A stretch of 64,000 bases of DNA. Source: Limnobaculum allomyrinae. Its GTDB lineage: Bacteria > Pseudomonadota > Gammaproteobacteria > Enterobacterales > Enterobacteriaceae. Below the pieces are notes generated by a model, which worked only from the letters and a program-made list of their open reading frames with translations, searched no databases and had not been told where the DNA came from. Positions 56,219 to 64,000 of this stretch are shown piece by piece (within the stretch, counting starts at the first letter, position 1; each line of letters starts with the position of its first letter). The stretch is from positions 1 to 64,000 of the forward strand of contig NZ_JADRCR010000002.1 in assembly GCF_016649425.1 (NCBI RefSeq), read 5' to 3'. Both the position numbers and the translations under genes were made by a program.

Positions 56219-56332
56219 ATGACTGACGATATCGATCGTTGACTTGGCTCTATGTACTCAGATGCTAAATACAGATACTTTCCCGGCCTGAACATCCTCA
56301 GAATCTGATTAAAAAAATCCCCAAGAGATTAC

Positions 56333-57100
56333 TTAACCAACCGTCCATAACTGTAACATCATCAAACTCAGCCCCATTACCGACATACCACAAAGAATAC
56401 CGTAGCTTGGATTGTTGTTAGGGTCGATCTCTTTGGCCAGCGGCATCAGCTCATCTACTGATAGCGCCACCATAATTCCGGCAACTGCCGACATTATCGA
56501 AGCCATAATGACCGGAGAAACGTTCGGGCCAAGCAGCAAAAAGGCAAACAGGCCGCCAATGATCTCGGCAACCCCGGAAAGACCGGCCCACAGCAATGCC
56601 GTGCGTTTTGAACCCGTTGCCGCATATACTGGCCCCGCTACGGCTAACCCTTCAGGAATATTGTGAATAGCAACCGCCAGAGCAATCCCCAGACCCAGTT
56701 CCCAGTTAGTGCTGGCGGTCACGAAGGTGGCGATACCCTCAGGAAAGTTGTGCAGGCTGATGCCCAGGGTGAGCAAAATTGCAGTACGTCTCAGATTACG
56801 GGAGGGCATTTTCCCCGGCGTCAGGTCGTGAGCATGTTGGTGAGGCAGTAAGCGATCCAACAGGAAGTAACCAAGCAGCCCAATAATAAACATGCTGTAC
56901 CCTAATACCGGCGACATTCCCGGTGTATTGAGTGAGGCTGGCAGCATTTCCATCAGGGAGATTAACAGCATAATACCTGCGGCAAAACCAAGAGCGAACG
57001 CCAGTACGCGATTCGATGGTTTTTGGCCAATAATCCCCAGAAAAGCACCAATAAAGGTAGAGCCTCCGGCAAGTACAGTAAGAATTAGTGGAACTGACAT
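56333..57100 (-). CDS. zupT: Zinc/metal uptake transporter ZupT
   Basis: 255-residue ZIP-family importer of zinc, iron, manganese and other divalent metals in the inner membrane. It begins [20 protein letters not shown] and shows the metal-binding helices [16 protein letters not shown] and [15 protein letters not shown], with the end matching E. coli ZupT ([20 protein letters not shown]). Start at 57100 rather than four codons upstream, by homology. A Fur-like dyad lies just upstream. Confidence 0.96.
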   Translation of the reverse strand: MSVPLILTVLAGGSTFIGAFLGIIGQKPSNRVLAFALGFAAGIMLLISLMEMLPASLNTPGMSPVLGYSMFIIGLLGYFLLDRLLPHQHAHDLTPGKMPSRNLRRTAILLTLGISLHNFPEGIATFVTASTNWELGLGIALAVAIHNIPEGLAVAGPVYAATGSKRTALLWAGLSGVAEIIGGLFAFLLLGPNVSPVIMASIMSAVAGIMVALSVDELMPLAKEIDPNNNPSYGILCGMSVMGLSLMMLQLWTVG

Positions 57101-57114
57101 AGAACCTCTCATAT

Positions 57115-57133
57115 GAGAATGATTATCATCGCC
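57115..57133 (-). promoter_or_regulatory. Fur-box-like dyad upstream of zupT
   Basis: The 19 bases match the Fur consensus at 14 positions and contain the perfect 11-base dyad ATGATTATCAT (57119-57129). It lies 15 bases before the zupT start codon, so it could repress zupT at high iron. The remaining gap to ygiD (57134-57416) has no ORF of note. Confidence 0.5.
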
Positions 57134-57416
57134 GATGATAGCAAACCTGACAGAAATATCGAATATACAATAGCAATTTATTTAATAGGGCGAATAAATC
57201 AGCAATTATTCAATTTTTTTGACGATGTCTGTCAGGCTTATCCTCTTTTAAACAACAGGATAAAGATTAAGATATCACCTATCGTTACAACAAATGTCCA
57301 TCAGAACGAACAATTAATTTTAATCTTAAATTGACCTTCTGATGTGGTTAATCTGCCTTAGTAAATAGCATCAGCTATCAGGATAATCAACCTGATCTAA
57401 AAACAGAGGAAAAATA

Positions 57417-58199
57417 ATGAACAGCAGCTTAATGCCCGCCCTGTTTTTGGGGCACGGTAGCCCAATGAACGTACTGGAAGAAAATATTTATACTCAGGCC
57501 TGGCAACACTTGGGGAATAGTTTGCCGCGTCCGAAAGCGATTCTTGCAGTTTCGGCCCACTGGTATACCCGCGGAACGGCGGTGACGGCCATGGAACATC
57601 CTAAAACGATCCATGATTTTGGTGGTTTTCCACAGGCGCTATTTGATACTCAGTATCCTGCTGAAGGTTCTCCTCAATTGGCGACACGAATACAAGAGTT
57701 ACTGGCCCCGGTTCCTGTTATTGCTGATATGACTGAATGGGGGTTGGATCATGGTTCATGGGGCGTGTTAATAAAAATGTACCCCGATGCGGACATTCCG
57801 GTGGTTCAGTTAAGCATTGATGCCACGCAGCCGGCAGCCTATCACTATCAGCTGGGACAAAAATTATCAGCTTTACGTCGTGAAGGCGTAATGATTGTGG
57901 CCAGTGGTAACGTGGTACACAATCTGCGCATGGCAAGATGGCAGGGCAACCAGCAGCCTTTTGACTGGGCTGAACGTTTTGATAACTTTGTTCGTGATAA
58001 CTTGACCTGGCAGGGAGATAACCATCCGTTGGTTAACTTTATGGACAATCCGGATGCACATTTGGCCTGTCCGACACCAGAACACTATTTACCGTTGCTG
58101 TATGTGCTGGGAGCCAGGGAGTATAACGAACCAGTGAGCATACCGGTGGATGGTATCGAGATGGGGTCGCTGAGTATGTTGTCAATCAAGGTTGGATAG
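57417..58199 (+). CDS. ygiD: 4,5-DOPA-extradiol-dioxygenase-type protein YgiD
   Basis: 260-residue member of the LigB/DODA family of extradiol ring-cleaving dioxygenases. Metal-ligand regions are visible as ALFLGHGSPMNVL, VSAHWYTRG, GLDHGSWGVLIKMYPD and a later TPEHYLPLLYVLGA. The E. coli enzyme can cleave L-DOPA; the natural substrate is unsettled. Conserved location between zupT and ygiC. Confidence 0.93.
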   Translation: MNSSLMPALFLGHGSPMNVLEENIYTQAWQHLGNSLPRPKAILAVSAHWYTRGTAVTAMEHPKTIHDFGGFPQALFDTQYPAEGSPQLATRIQELLAPVPVIADMTEWGLDHGSWGVLIKMYPDADIPVVQLSIDATQPAAYHYQLGQKLSALRREGVMIVASGNVVHNLRMARWQGNQQPFDWAERFDNFVRDNLTWQGDNHPLVNFMDNPDAHLACPTPEHYLPLLYVLGAREYNEPVSIPVDGIEMGSLSMLSIKVG

Positions 58200-58231
58200 G
58201 TTTTGTTTTTTTGACCTTTATGAGCACTGGA

Positions 58232-58411
58232 ATTCAGCCGACAACTGAATGAGGGTAGCACGGCAGGCATGGATGCCAGCCGAGGCGCAGCGACGTAGGG
58301 AGCGGCTCTGCGCCGGTGCGTAAGCCAGAATGAAGGCGGAGGGAAGTCGCGTAGCGACCTGGATTCGTGTGCGAAAGCGCGGGATTGTTAAGGGGGCTCG
58401 CTAGCCCCCTT
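58232..58411. repeat. Chain of hairpins at the ygiD/ygiC convergent junction
   Basis: Consecutive stems: ATTCAG/CTGAAT (58232-58250), GGCAT/ATGCC (58266-58277), GGCGCAG/CTGCGCC (58284-58314), GTCGC/GCGAC (58346-58358), and AAGGGGGCT/AGCCCCCTT (58390-58411). The last can serve as a terminator. The 300-base gap is GC-rich compared with its neighbours and encodes no recognisable protein. It resembles an inserted palindromic element. Confidence 0.68.
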
Positions 58412-58500
58412 GACTCGGCCACTTACACGATGGCCTATTTGAACTCGACACTATTAGTGGACGAAATTTACTCAGAATCAATGGGTTTTTATCAAACACA

Positions 58501-59658
58501 TTAGTCTAATATAATATGCGGATAATACCGCGAAAGATCCTGCGTTATTAAACTATGATCTTCCCGCAGGCCAATACCACAAGGCTCGTCATCGACCAGC
58601 CAGCTACCTATCAGGGTATAGCTGTCATTAAAGCGCGGCAGCGGGTGGAATTGCTGAATGATCATTCCCTCTTCGCCGTAAGGTCCATCGACTTTACACA
58701 CTTCCTGACCATTTTCGATAATCTGAATGTTGGCACCTTCCCGCGAGAATAGCGGTTTGGAAACGTAGTGGTTCAGATTATGTGCTTCTCCGGCGAAATA
58801 GGCCGGCAACAGGTTTGGATGATTTGGGAACATTTCCCACAGCAAAGGTAGCAGGGCCTTATTGGAGATAATGCTTTTCCATGCAGGTTCTAACCAACGC
58901 ACACCGGCGTCAGCCAGCTTGGTGGAGAAGATCTCCCGGAACATAAATTCCCACGGATAGAGCTTGAACAGATTGCTGATAACCTGATCTTCGGTATCAG
59001 TAAACTGGCCTTTTTCACCCAAGCCAATCTCTTCAATAAACATAAACTCATTGGCTAAACCTGCTTCATTAGCGCAGTCCTGCAAATACTGTACGGTACC
59101 GCGATCTTCTTCGGTATCCTGACAGCAGGCAAAATGCAGCAGATTAAAACCATGTAGTGATTTCAGCTCGGCGAAACGCTCGATTAGCTTATCTTGTAAG
59201 CTGTTGAACTGATCGGCATCGTGACGCAAATTACCCGCGTTAACCTGATCTTCCAGCCACATCCATTGGAAAAACGCCGTTTCATACAGAGATGTTGGGG
59301 TATCGGCATTATTCTCTAATAGCTTGGCCGGGCTTTTACCATCGTAGGCCAAATCGAGGCGAGAGTAGAGTGACGGCTGCTGGGTTTTCCATGAAGTACG
59401 AACAAAATCCCAGCAGTGTTTAGGAATATGAAATTTAGTTAACAGCTCTTCACTGTTAACTACTTTTTCTACCACCTGCAAGCACATCTGGTGCAGCTCT
59501 GCGGTGGTATTTTCCAGCTCTTCGATTTGTGCCAGTGAAAACTGATAGTAGGCATCTTCACACCAGTATGGTTCGCCATACATAGTGTGAAAATTAAAAC
59601 CATATTCAGTAGCTACTTCACGCCAGTTTGGACGCTCGGTAATAGATTGACGAATCAT
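58501..59658 (-). CDS. ygiC: Glutathionylspermidine-synthase-family ATP-grasp protein YgiC
   Basis: 385-residue ATP-grasp ligase homologous to the synthetase half of Gsp, without the amidase half. Landmarks are [20 protein letters not shown] (substrate and metal acidic residues) and [36 protein letters not shown] and a glycine-rich loop [13 protein letters not shown] follow. The E. coli homologue shows weak or no known activity; substrate unknown. It follows ygiB with a 12-base gap. Confidence 0.93.
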   Translation of the reverse strand: MIRQSITERPNWREVATEYGFNFHTMYGEPYWCEDAYYQFSLAQIEELENTTAELHQMCLQVVEKVVNSEELLTKFHIPKHCWDFVRTSWKTQQPSLYSRLDLAYDGKSPAKLLENNADTPTSLYETAFFQWMWLEDQVNAGNLRHDADQFNSLQDKLIERFAELKSLHGFNLLHFACCQDTEEDRGTVQYLQDCANEAGLANEFMFIEEIGLGEKGQFTDTEDQVISNLFKLYPWEFMFREIFSTKLADAGVRWLEPAWKSIISNKALLPLLWEMFPNHPNLLPAYFAGEAHNLNHYVSKPLFSREGANIQIIENGQEVCKVDGPYGEEGMIIQQFHPLPRFNDSYTLIGSWLVDDEPCGIGLREDHSLITQDLSRYYPHIILD

Positions 59659-59670
59659 TAAAAATTAACC

Positions 59671-60333
59671 TTAGCCACCGAATGAACGACTTTTTGTTGA
59701 TGAGCTGTTTGAAGACGAGCTGCTGCGTGACATACTATTTTGTTTAGCCACTGAATCACCAAAGCCACCGCGGGTAACGGTTGTGGTGGTCGCCGGCTTA
59801 GGTGCCAGAGCGCTCTTATCCACTTTCATGGTTCTGCCAGTGGTCGCATTGCCATAGCTACGGCCAGTAGAGTCAACAAATTTGCCGTTGGCCGGGCTAC
59901 CAGCTGCTTTAGAAGTAAACAGCGGAGATTGACCATAACCACCGCCCATCATACGACCCATCATATAACCGGCCATCAGAGGCATCCACATGCTGCTTTG
60001 TTGTGGTTGTGCGGCCATGCCTGCCTGAGCAGGTGCTTCAGTACATTGGGCTTCACCAAATTCGGCGACACAATCTTCTTTAGTGGCATATTTTGGTGCG
60101 GTTTTTACTGCTTCTTCCAGAGCCTGATTATAAGCAATGGTGCACTGATCGCCCATTGATGGGTTACTTTGTTTACATTCATCCGCATTCTGGAACAGGG
60201 ATACGCTTTCGTCAGCCTGTTCACAGCCCGACAGCATAAATACGGCACTTATTGCCAGCGCAACAGGCGCTAAACGATAAGTACGGAAGGATTTACGAAA
60301 AGAGTCACGGTTGATGTGTTTAGTGCGTTTCAT
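59671..60333 (-). CDS. ygiB: DUF1190 lipoprotein-like protein YgiB
   Basis: 220 residues (DUF1190). The N-terminal part is basic, followed by a membrane/lipobox segment [12 protein letters not shown] cysteine-containing middle (ECKQSNPS-type [20 protein letters not shown], then [10 protein letters not shown]) comes next. A Met/Gly-rich part ([13 protein letters not shown]) and a Ser-rich tail ending SRSFGG finish the protein. Usually paired with ygiC next to tolC. Function unknown. Confidence 0.92.
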   Translation of the reverse strand: MKRTKHINRDSFRKSFRTYRLAPVALAISAVFMLSGCEQADESVSLFQNADECKQSNPSMGDQCTIAYNQALEEAVKTAPKYATKEDCVAEFGEAQCTEAPAQAGMAAQPQQSSMWMPLMAGYMMGRMMGGGYGQSPLFTSKAAGSPANGKFVDSTGRSYGNATTGRTMKVDKSALAPKPATTTTVTRGGFGDSVAKQNSMSRSSSSSNSSSTKSRSFGG

Positions 60334-60630
60334 GAGTTATCAGTCCCAGAGTTAAATTCAAAAATTATCTTGTTGCTGGTGCTGTTGGTTTTCAGAAAGA
60401 TAGCTCATCTATGTTCATTACTTTAGAAAGGATAAAAAGAACATAAATGTGTTGGTGGTTTAGCTGAAAACGTAGAACCAGACAGGGAAATTCCCTTTAT
60501 GCATGTACCCAGTAGAATAGGCGAAATAGGTAATAAATTAAAGTAAAGATCGGCGCTTTAACCACATTTGTGGTATCTGGCGAGAAAAATGTGCGCTGAA
60601 TCGCGATTTTCGTTAAAAAGAGATAAAAAA

Positions 60631-60661
60631 ATTCCCCCGGACTCAGTGAATTCGGGGGAAT
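60631..60661 (-). terminator. tolC terminator
   Basis: ATTCCCCCG and CGGGGGAAT pair perfectly, followed on the minus strand by a run of seven Ts, 33 bases after the tolC stop. The remaining 290 bases to ygiB show only promoter-type AT-rich DNA. Confidence 0.9.
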
Positions 60662-60693
60662 CGAGAAGATACGACTACAAAGGTAATAAAGCG

Positions 60694-62046
60694 TTATTCT
60701 TTAACTTTAATCACTGGAATCGTTGAGCTTGGTTTACCCAGTGTTTTATTGAGTAAATCCAGATCGGTTTCATTTAATGTGCCCAGCGCATATTTGATGT
60801 TTAGCTGATTAATCAGATAATCATAACGTGCGTTAGAAAGTTGTTGTTTAGCGTTATACAGCGTCGTCGTTGCGTTTAACACATCCACAATGGTACGAGT
60901 ACCTACATCATAACCTGCCTGAGTTGCTTCTAATGAACTCTGTGCAGAAACGACGGTTTGTTTATAAGCATTTACCGAGCTGATAGAAGCGGATACGTTA
61001 TTATAAGAAGAACGTACGATCTGCACGACAGAACGGTGCGCACTTTCCAGCGCTTCGCTGGCTCCTACATAATTATATTGTGCCTGCTTAACACGAGAAC
61101 TTGTTTGTCCGCCGCTGAACAGAGGGAAACTCAGAGTAAAGCCAGCGGTGGTGTTACCGTTAATGCTATCGTTTTGACCCAGAGTACTGGTACCACGATA
61201 GTCATTGTTAGACAGCCCACTTGACGCGGTAAATGCCAATGTTGGCATATGACCTGTCTGCTGTAATTTAACCTGTTCGCGGGATAAATCCTGAGCCAGA
61301 CGAGCGGTTAACAGGTTCAGGTTACGGCTTTCTGCTTCCTGTAGTAACGTATTAACGTCATTCGGGCGACGCGTACTGAAACGTGCGGTGTCCAGCGAAC
61401 TCAGTTCCGGATAGAACATTCCGGTAATCTGGCGCAGAACTTCCAGTGAGTTTTCCAGATTGTTGCGGGCAGTAACTTCATCAGCCAGCGTCTGGTCATA
61501 TTGTGCCTGGGCGTTTTGCACATCAGTAACTGCAACCAGACCTACGTTAAAGCGTTGACGGGCTTGGTCTAACTGGCGGTAAAGTGCATCTTTCTGCGCT
61601 TCAGTAGTAGAAAGAATATCCAGACTGCGTAATACATTAAAATAAGCAGTGGCAGTATCGAGAATCAGCGTTTGTTGCTGAGCCTGATAAGAAACATCCT
61701 GAACGCCTGCTTGTTTTTCAGTGATATTAAGCTGACGCCATAAGGACATATCAAAAATAGTTTGGCTTAATTGCAAAGTTCCGCTGGTCACATCACTTTT
61801 ACTGCCGCTGTTGTCACGATAGCCACGGTTAATGTTATAACCTGCATTCAATCCTAATTGAGGCAGCAGGGCACCGCGGGACTCACTAATTTTTTCGTAG
61901 GCTGCATCACGATCAGATTCTGACTTACGTAAGTCAGGGTTATTGCTTTTAGCCTGCTGGTAAACTTGCAGTAAATTTTCGGCATAGCTTGAAGTGCTCA
62001 GGCCAACCAGGCTAAGACCAATAATCAAAGGAAGCAGTTTTTTCAT
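60694..62046 (-). CDS. tolC: Outer membrane efflux channel TolC
   Basis: 450-residue outer membrane protein with signal peptide (LIIGLSLVGLSTSSYAENLL). The trimeric channel serves RND pumps and type I secretion. The two structural repeats are visible: an N-terminal one around NLLQVYQQAKSNNPDLRKSE and ILDTATAYFNVLRS, and a second around GYDVGTRTIVDVLNATTTLY. The protein is shorter than E. coli TolC at the C-terminus (ends SSTIPVIKVKE), which lies in the periplasmic equatorial region. Confidence 0.96.
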   Translation of the reverse strand: MKKLLPLIIGLSLVGLSTSSYAENLLQVYQQAKSNNPDLRKSESDRDAAYEKISESRGALLPQLGLNAGYNINRGYRDNSGSKSDVTSGTLQLSQTIFDMSLWRQLNITEKQAGVQDVSYQAQQQTLILDTATAYFNVLRSLDILSTTEAQKDALYRQLDQARQRFNVGLVAVTDVQNAQAQYDQTLADEVTARNNLENSLEVLRQITGMFYPELSSLDTARFSTRRPNDVNTLLQEAESRNLNLLTARLAQDLSREQVKLQQTGHMPTLAFTASSGLSNNDYRGTSTLGQNDSINGNTTAGFTLSFPLFSGGQTSSRVKQAQYNYVGASEALESAHRSVVQIVRSSYNNVSASISSVNAYKQTVVSAQSSLEATQAGYDVGTRTIVDVLNATTTLYNAKQQLSNARYDYLINQLNIKYALGTLNETDLDLLNKTLGKPSSTIPVIKVKE

Positions 62047-62282
62047 GGGCGATCCTTGTTGTACAGCAGTAATGTTGTTTTGACTGATTGCTACGGTCAG
62101 ATATTAAATATAGTCGCAAATTCTACCAGAGTATTCCTTATAATAAAGGTAGCTTTATGTGCCATATCGGCATTATTTACAGAAAATTTACCTATTTTAG
62201 GCATTTATCTTAGGGAGCGCTCTGGTACGGCAAACTTGATAGATGCTATAAGACCACTTATCGACTAAAAGAGAAAGAAATA

Positions 62283-62915
62283 ATGAAGTTATCTCAATCT
62301 GTACCCGTAACGTTAGGTAAGGACGATGTGGAAATTATTTCACGAAAGCCACTTTTCCGCGGTTTCTTTTCATTGACGGAATACCGTTTTCGCCATCGTC
62401 TGTTCGATGGCAGCATGAGTGGGGAAGTGGTCAGGGAAATTTTTGAACGCGGTCATGCCGGGGTATTGCTGGCGTATGATGCGGTTCGCGACACGGTAGT
62501 ATTGATTGAACAAATCCGTATTGCAGCGCTGGAAACCAGCGATAGCCCCTGGCTGTTAGAGTTGGTTGCCGGCATGATTGAACCTGATGAAAATATTGAA
62601 GAAGTGGTACGTCGTGAAGCGCAAGAAGAGGCGGGCATTGTGATTGGACGCTGTAAGCCGGTGCTCAGCTATTTAGCCAGCCCGGGGGGAACCAGCGAGC
62701 GATCGTCTATTATGGTGGGTGAAGTTGATTCCTCTAAGGCCTGCGGTATTCATGGCTTGGCAGAAGAACACGAAGATATTCGTGTTCACGTCGTCAGCCG
62801 CGATCAGGCTTACCGTTGGGTAGAAGAGGGAATTATTGATAATGCGGCGGCAATTATTGCTTTGCAGTGGTTACAACTGAATTATCAAACTTTACGTACT
62901 GAATGGCAGAATTAA
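62283..62915 (+). CDS. nudF: ADP-ribose pyrophosphatase NudF
   Basis: 210-residue Nudix hydrolase cleaving ADP-ribose to AMP and ribose-5-phosphate. The Nudix box is perfect: G-x5-E-x7-REAQEEAGI, beginning GMIEPDENIEE. N-terminal LFRGFFSLTEYRFRHRLFDG is typical of the family. Divergent from tolC, as in E. coli. Confidence 0.97.
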   Translation: MKLSQSVPVTLGKDDVEIISRKPLFRGFFSLTEYRFRHRLFDGSMSGEVVREIFERGHAGVLLAYDAVRDTVVLIEQIRIAALETSDSPWLLELVAGMIEPDENIEEVVRREAQEEAGIVIGRCKPVLSYLASPGGTSERSSIMVGEVDSSKACGIHGLAEEHEDIRVHVVSRDQAYRWVEEGIIDNAAAIIALQWLQLNYQTLRTEWQN

Positions 62916-62939
62916 AATCGGACAATCAATGATTTTATA

Positions 62940-62961
62940 CCGCAGAGATTTTATTCTGCGG
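62940..62961 (+). terminator. nudF terminator
   Basis: CCGCAGA and TCTGCGG, 8-base loop, followed by TTTCCTGTT, 25 bases after the nudF stop. Confidence 0.75.
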
Positions 62962-63024
62962 TTTCCTGTTAAATTATTCGGATGCTGCTAATATAAAAGG
63001 AATAATTATGAGAGGGGGTGTGCT

Positions 63025-63363
63025 GTGGCCAATAAAATTGTGGATAATATTATTAACAGCATTGAGTTAATAACCGATCCGTGGATTGATTCTGAAATTC
63101 ACGATTTCTTCCATTTGGATGAGAATGTGGTTGAATTCAGTTATGAGGTAATTGATAACAAGTATTATATTGAAGTGATGTTAAAACAACCTGATATTCA
63201 TACTATTAAGATGCATTTCATGTCGTTTGTTTCACTGATGCAACACTCCAATTTTACTTTTTATTCCAGAAAAGCAAATGACCAAATTATCAGTTACAGG
63301 TTAATTTCTGGTGGTAGTGATATGAAAGGTTTTTATTGTGAGGTTAATTACGAACATATTTAA
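63025..63363 (+). CDS. Hypothetical protein, 112 residues, GTG start
   Basis: I do not recognise this protein. It is acidic and aromatic (SIELITDPWIDSEIHDFFHL, VVEFSYEVIDNKYYIEVM) with an alpha-beta pattern, no signal peptide and no membrane helix. The GTG start has a strong AGAGGGGG ribosome-binding site seven bases upstream. It lies between nudF and yqiB, genes that are adjacent in E. coli, so it is an insertion into a conserved order. The DNA is AT-rich compared with its neighbours, suggesting transfer. The 288 bases after it show nothing clear. Confidence 0.6.
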   Translation: MANKIVDNIINSIELITDPWIDSEIHDFFHLDENVVEFSYEVIDNKYYIEVMLKQPDIHTIKMHFMSFVSLMQHSNFTFYSRKANDQIISYRLISGGSDMKGFYCEVNYEHI

Positions 63364-63651
63364 CCATAATATTATTGTGGCTATAGGGATGTAACACCGC
63401 AGTATTCTCCGTAAATGTCATCAATATATTATGCCTGATAAATCCCAGGCATATTTAGCTATATACGATACACTTTAAATCTCCTCCTTTACTTTTCCTG
63501 ACTAATTGATTCTTTATTTCTGAGTGGTTCCTGAATAATAATAGGCCGCCTGATATGAGACGACCGTATAGAATAATGATTCTGATAATCGTGCTGTTCA
63601 AACGAGGAATAGACTGGTTTTGTATGATAAAAAGACAATGGGCAGGGTGAA

Positions 63652-64000
63652 ATGAAAAAGAGATATGTACCTGATTTTCCTGCCATGATGCGCTTGACGG
63701 AAGTCAATTATGCTCAATTGCGCCGCCTGATCCCTCGTGATGATACGCCGGGAAGTCAGGTAGAACTGCAAGTTGCCGGAGCGGTGTATCGCATTGAAAC
63801 TCTGGAATCTACCCGTTACACCTCTTATGTCTCTATTAAGCAAGTTTTTCCTAAGGTTAGTTACTGGAGTATGCCCTGCCTGAATGTAAGGCTTTACCAT
63901 GACGCGTTAGTTGCAGAAGTGTGTTCCAGTCAACAGATCTTTAGATTTAAAGCAAGTTATGATTATCCTAATAAAAAATTACACCAGCGTGACGAAAAAC
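63652..64000 (+). CDS. yqiB: DUF1249 protein YqiB (runs off the right edge)
   Basis: The first 116 codons are present, starting [20 protein letters not shown]. The strongly conserved [20 protein letters not shown] and [14 protein letters not shown] match E. coli YqiB (about 140 residues), so only the last ~24 codons are missing. Function unknown; in E. coli it precedes cpdA, the cAMP phosphodiesterase. An AGGGTGAA ribosome-binding site lies directly upstream. Confidence 0.95.
   Translation, partial: MKKRYVPDFPAMMRLTEVNYAQLRRLIPRDDTPGSQVELQVAGAVYRIETLESTRYTSYVSIKQVFPKVSYWSMPCLNVRLYHDALVAEVCSSQQIFRFKASYDYPNKKLHQRDEK

Noticed and set aside
58201-58500. Hidden coding sequence in the ygiD/ygiC gap
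   Set aside because: The only ORFs are short mirror frames through palindromes, with no start signals or family resemblance.

Overview
This window looks like chromosome from an Enterobacterales bacterium. From about 34.8 kb rightwards the gene order follows the well-known E. coli neighbourhood: rpoD-dnaG-rpsU, tsaD, plsY, folB, uppP, cca, ygiM, ygiF, glnE, hldE, ubiK, FMN riboswitch-ribB, zupT, ygiD, ygiC, ygiB, tolC, nudF, yqiB. Protein sequences are close to, but clearly diverged from, E. coli. A relative outside the Escherichia/Salmonella group (for example Budviciaceae) is plausible, but I cannot name a genus from sequence alone.

Region 1 (1-18.3 kb). The 5' end of a transketolase gene is followed by a DMT/EamA exporter and a siderophore-interacting ferric reductase behind two Fur-box-like sites. 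Next come an overlapping pair of uncharacterised envelope genes (DUF2339-DUF3999), a DUF1622 protein, and two successive DMSO-reductase-type operons. Each dms operon has an FNR-type site placed as in a class II FNR-activated promoter. The first operon (A-B-C) has a catalytic gene broken by a 1-base frameshift. The second (A-B-C-dmsD-NapF-like ferredoxin) is intact. The Tat-exported molybdoenzyme, its four-cluster Fe-S subunit, membrane anchor, TorD/DmsD chaperone and ferredoxin together make an anaerobic respiratory module.

Region 2 (18.35-30.9 kb). A collapsed composite of mobile DNA lies next to a tRNA-Ile(CAU) gene (ileX). It holds a contractile-tail baseplate module (X, D, V, W, J, I), a frameshifted tail fibre with its assembly protein, a holin and a truncated lytic transglycosylase fused to a tail-gene remnant. 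An AT-rich insert carries a STM4504/CBY_0614-type protein with a HEPN-like motif, plus an unknown companion. Then come a zinc-ribbon membrane protein and an XRE repressor that share a short RHIM/amyloid-like peptide motif, a divergent early operon, and a gene in which DUF3102, a MuA-type transposase core and a DUF927 primase tail are fused by deletions. A nested inverted-repeat cluster (29.24-29.44 kb) and an Ogr/Delta activator end the region. No head, sheath, tube or integrase genes remain.

Region 3 (31.1-34.8 kb). Between ileX and rpoD lie a secreted protein with a Rhs/VgrG-like C-terminal module, two overlapping paralogous secreted Sel1-type proteins, and a NADAR-family glycosidase.

Region 4 (34.8-64 kb). 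Core housekeeping and envelope genes: macromolecular synthesis, lipid A and heptose synthesis, undecaprenyl recycling, tRNA maturation and modification, riboflavin, outer membrane efflux. Additions to the expected order are a VWA lipoprotein without a recognisable MIDAS, an LpxL-type acyltransferase between glnE and hldE, a YjeH-type exporter after hldE, and a 112-residue orphan between nudF and yqiB. Two convergent gene junctions (44.4 and 58.3 kb) carry chains of perfect small hairpins.
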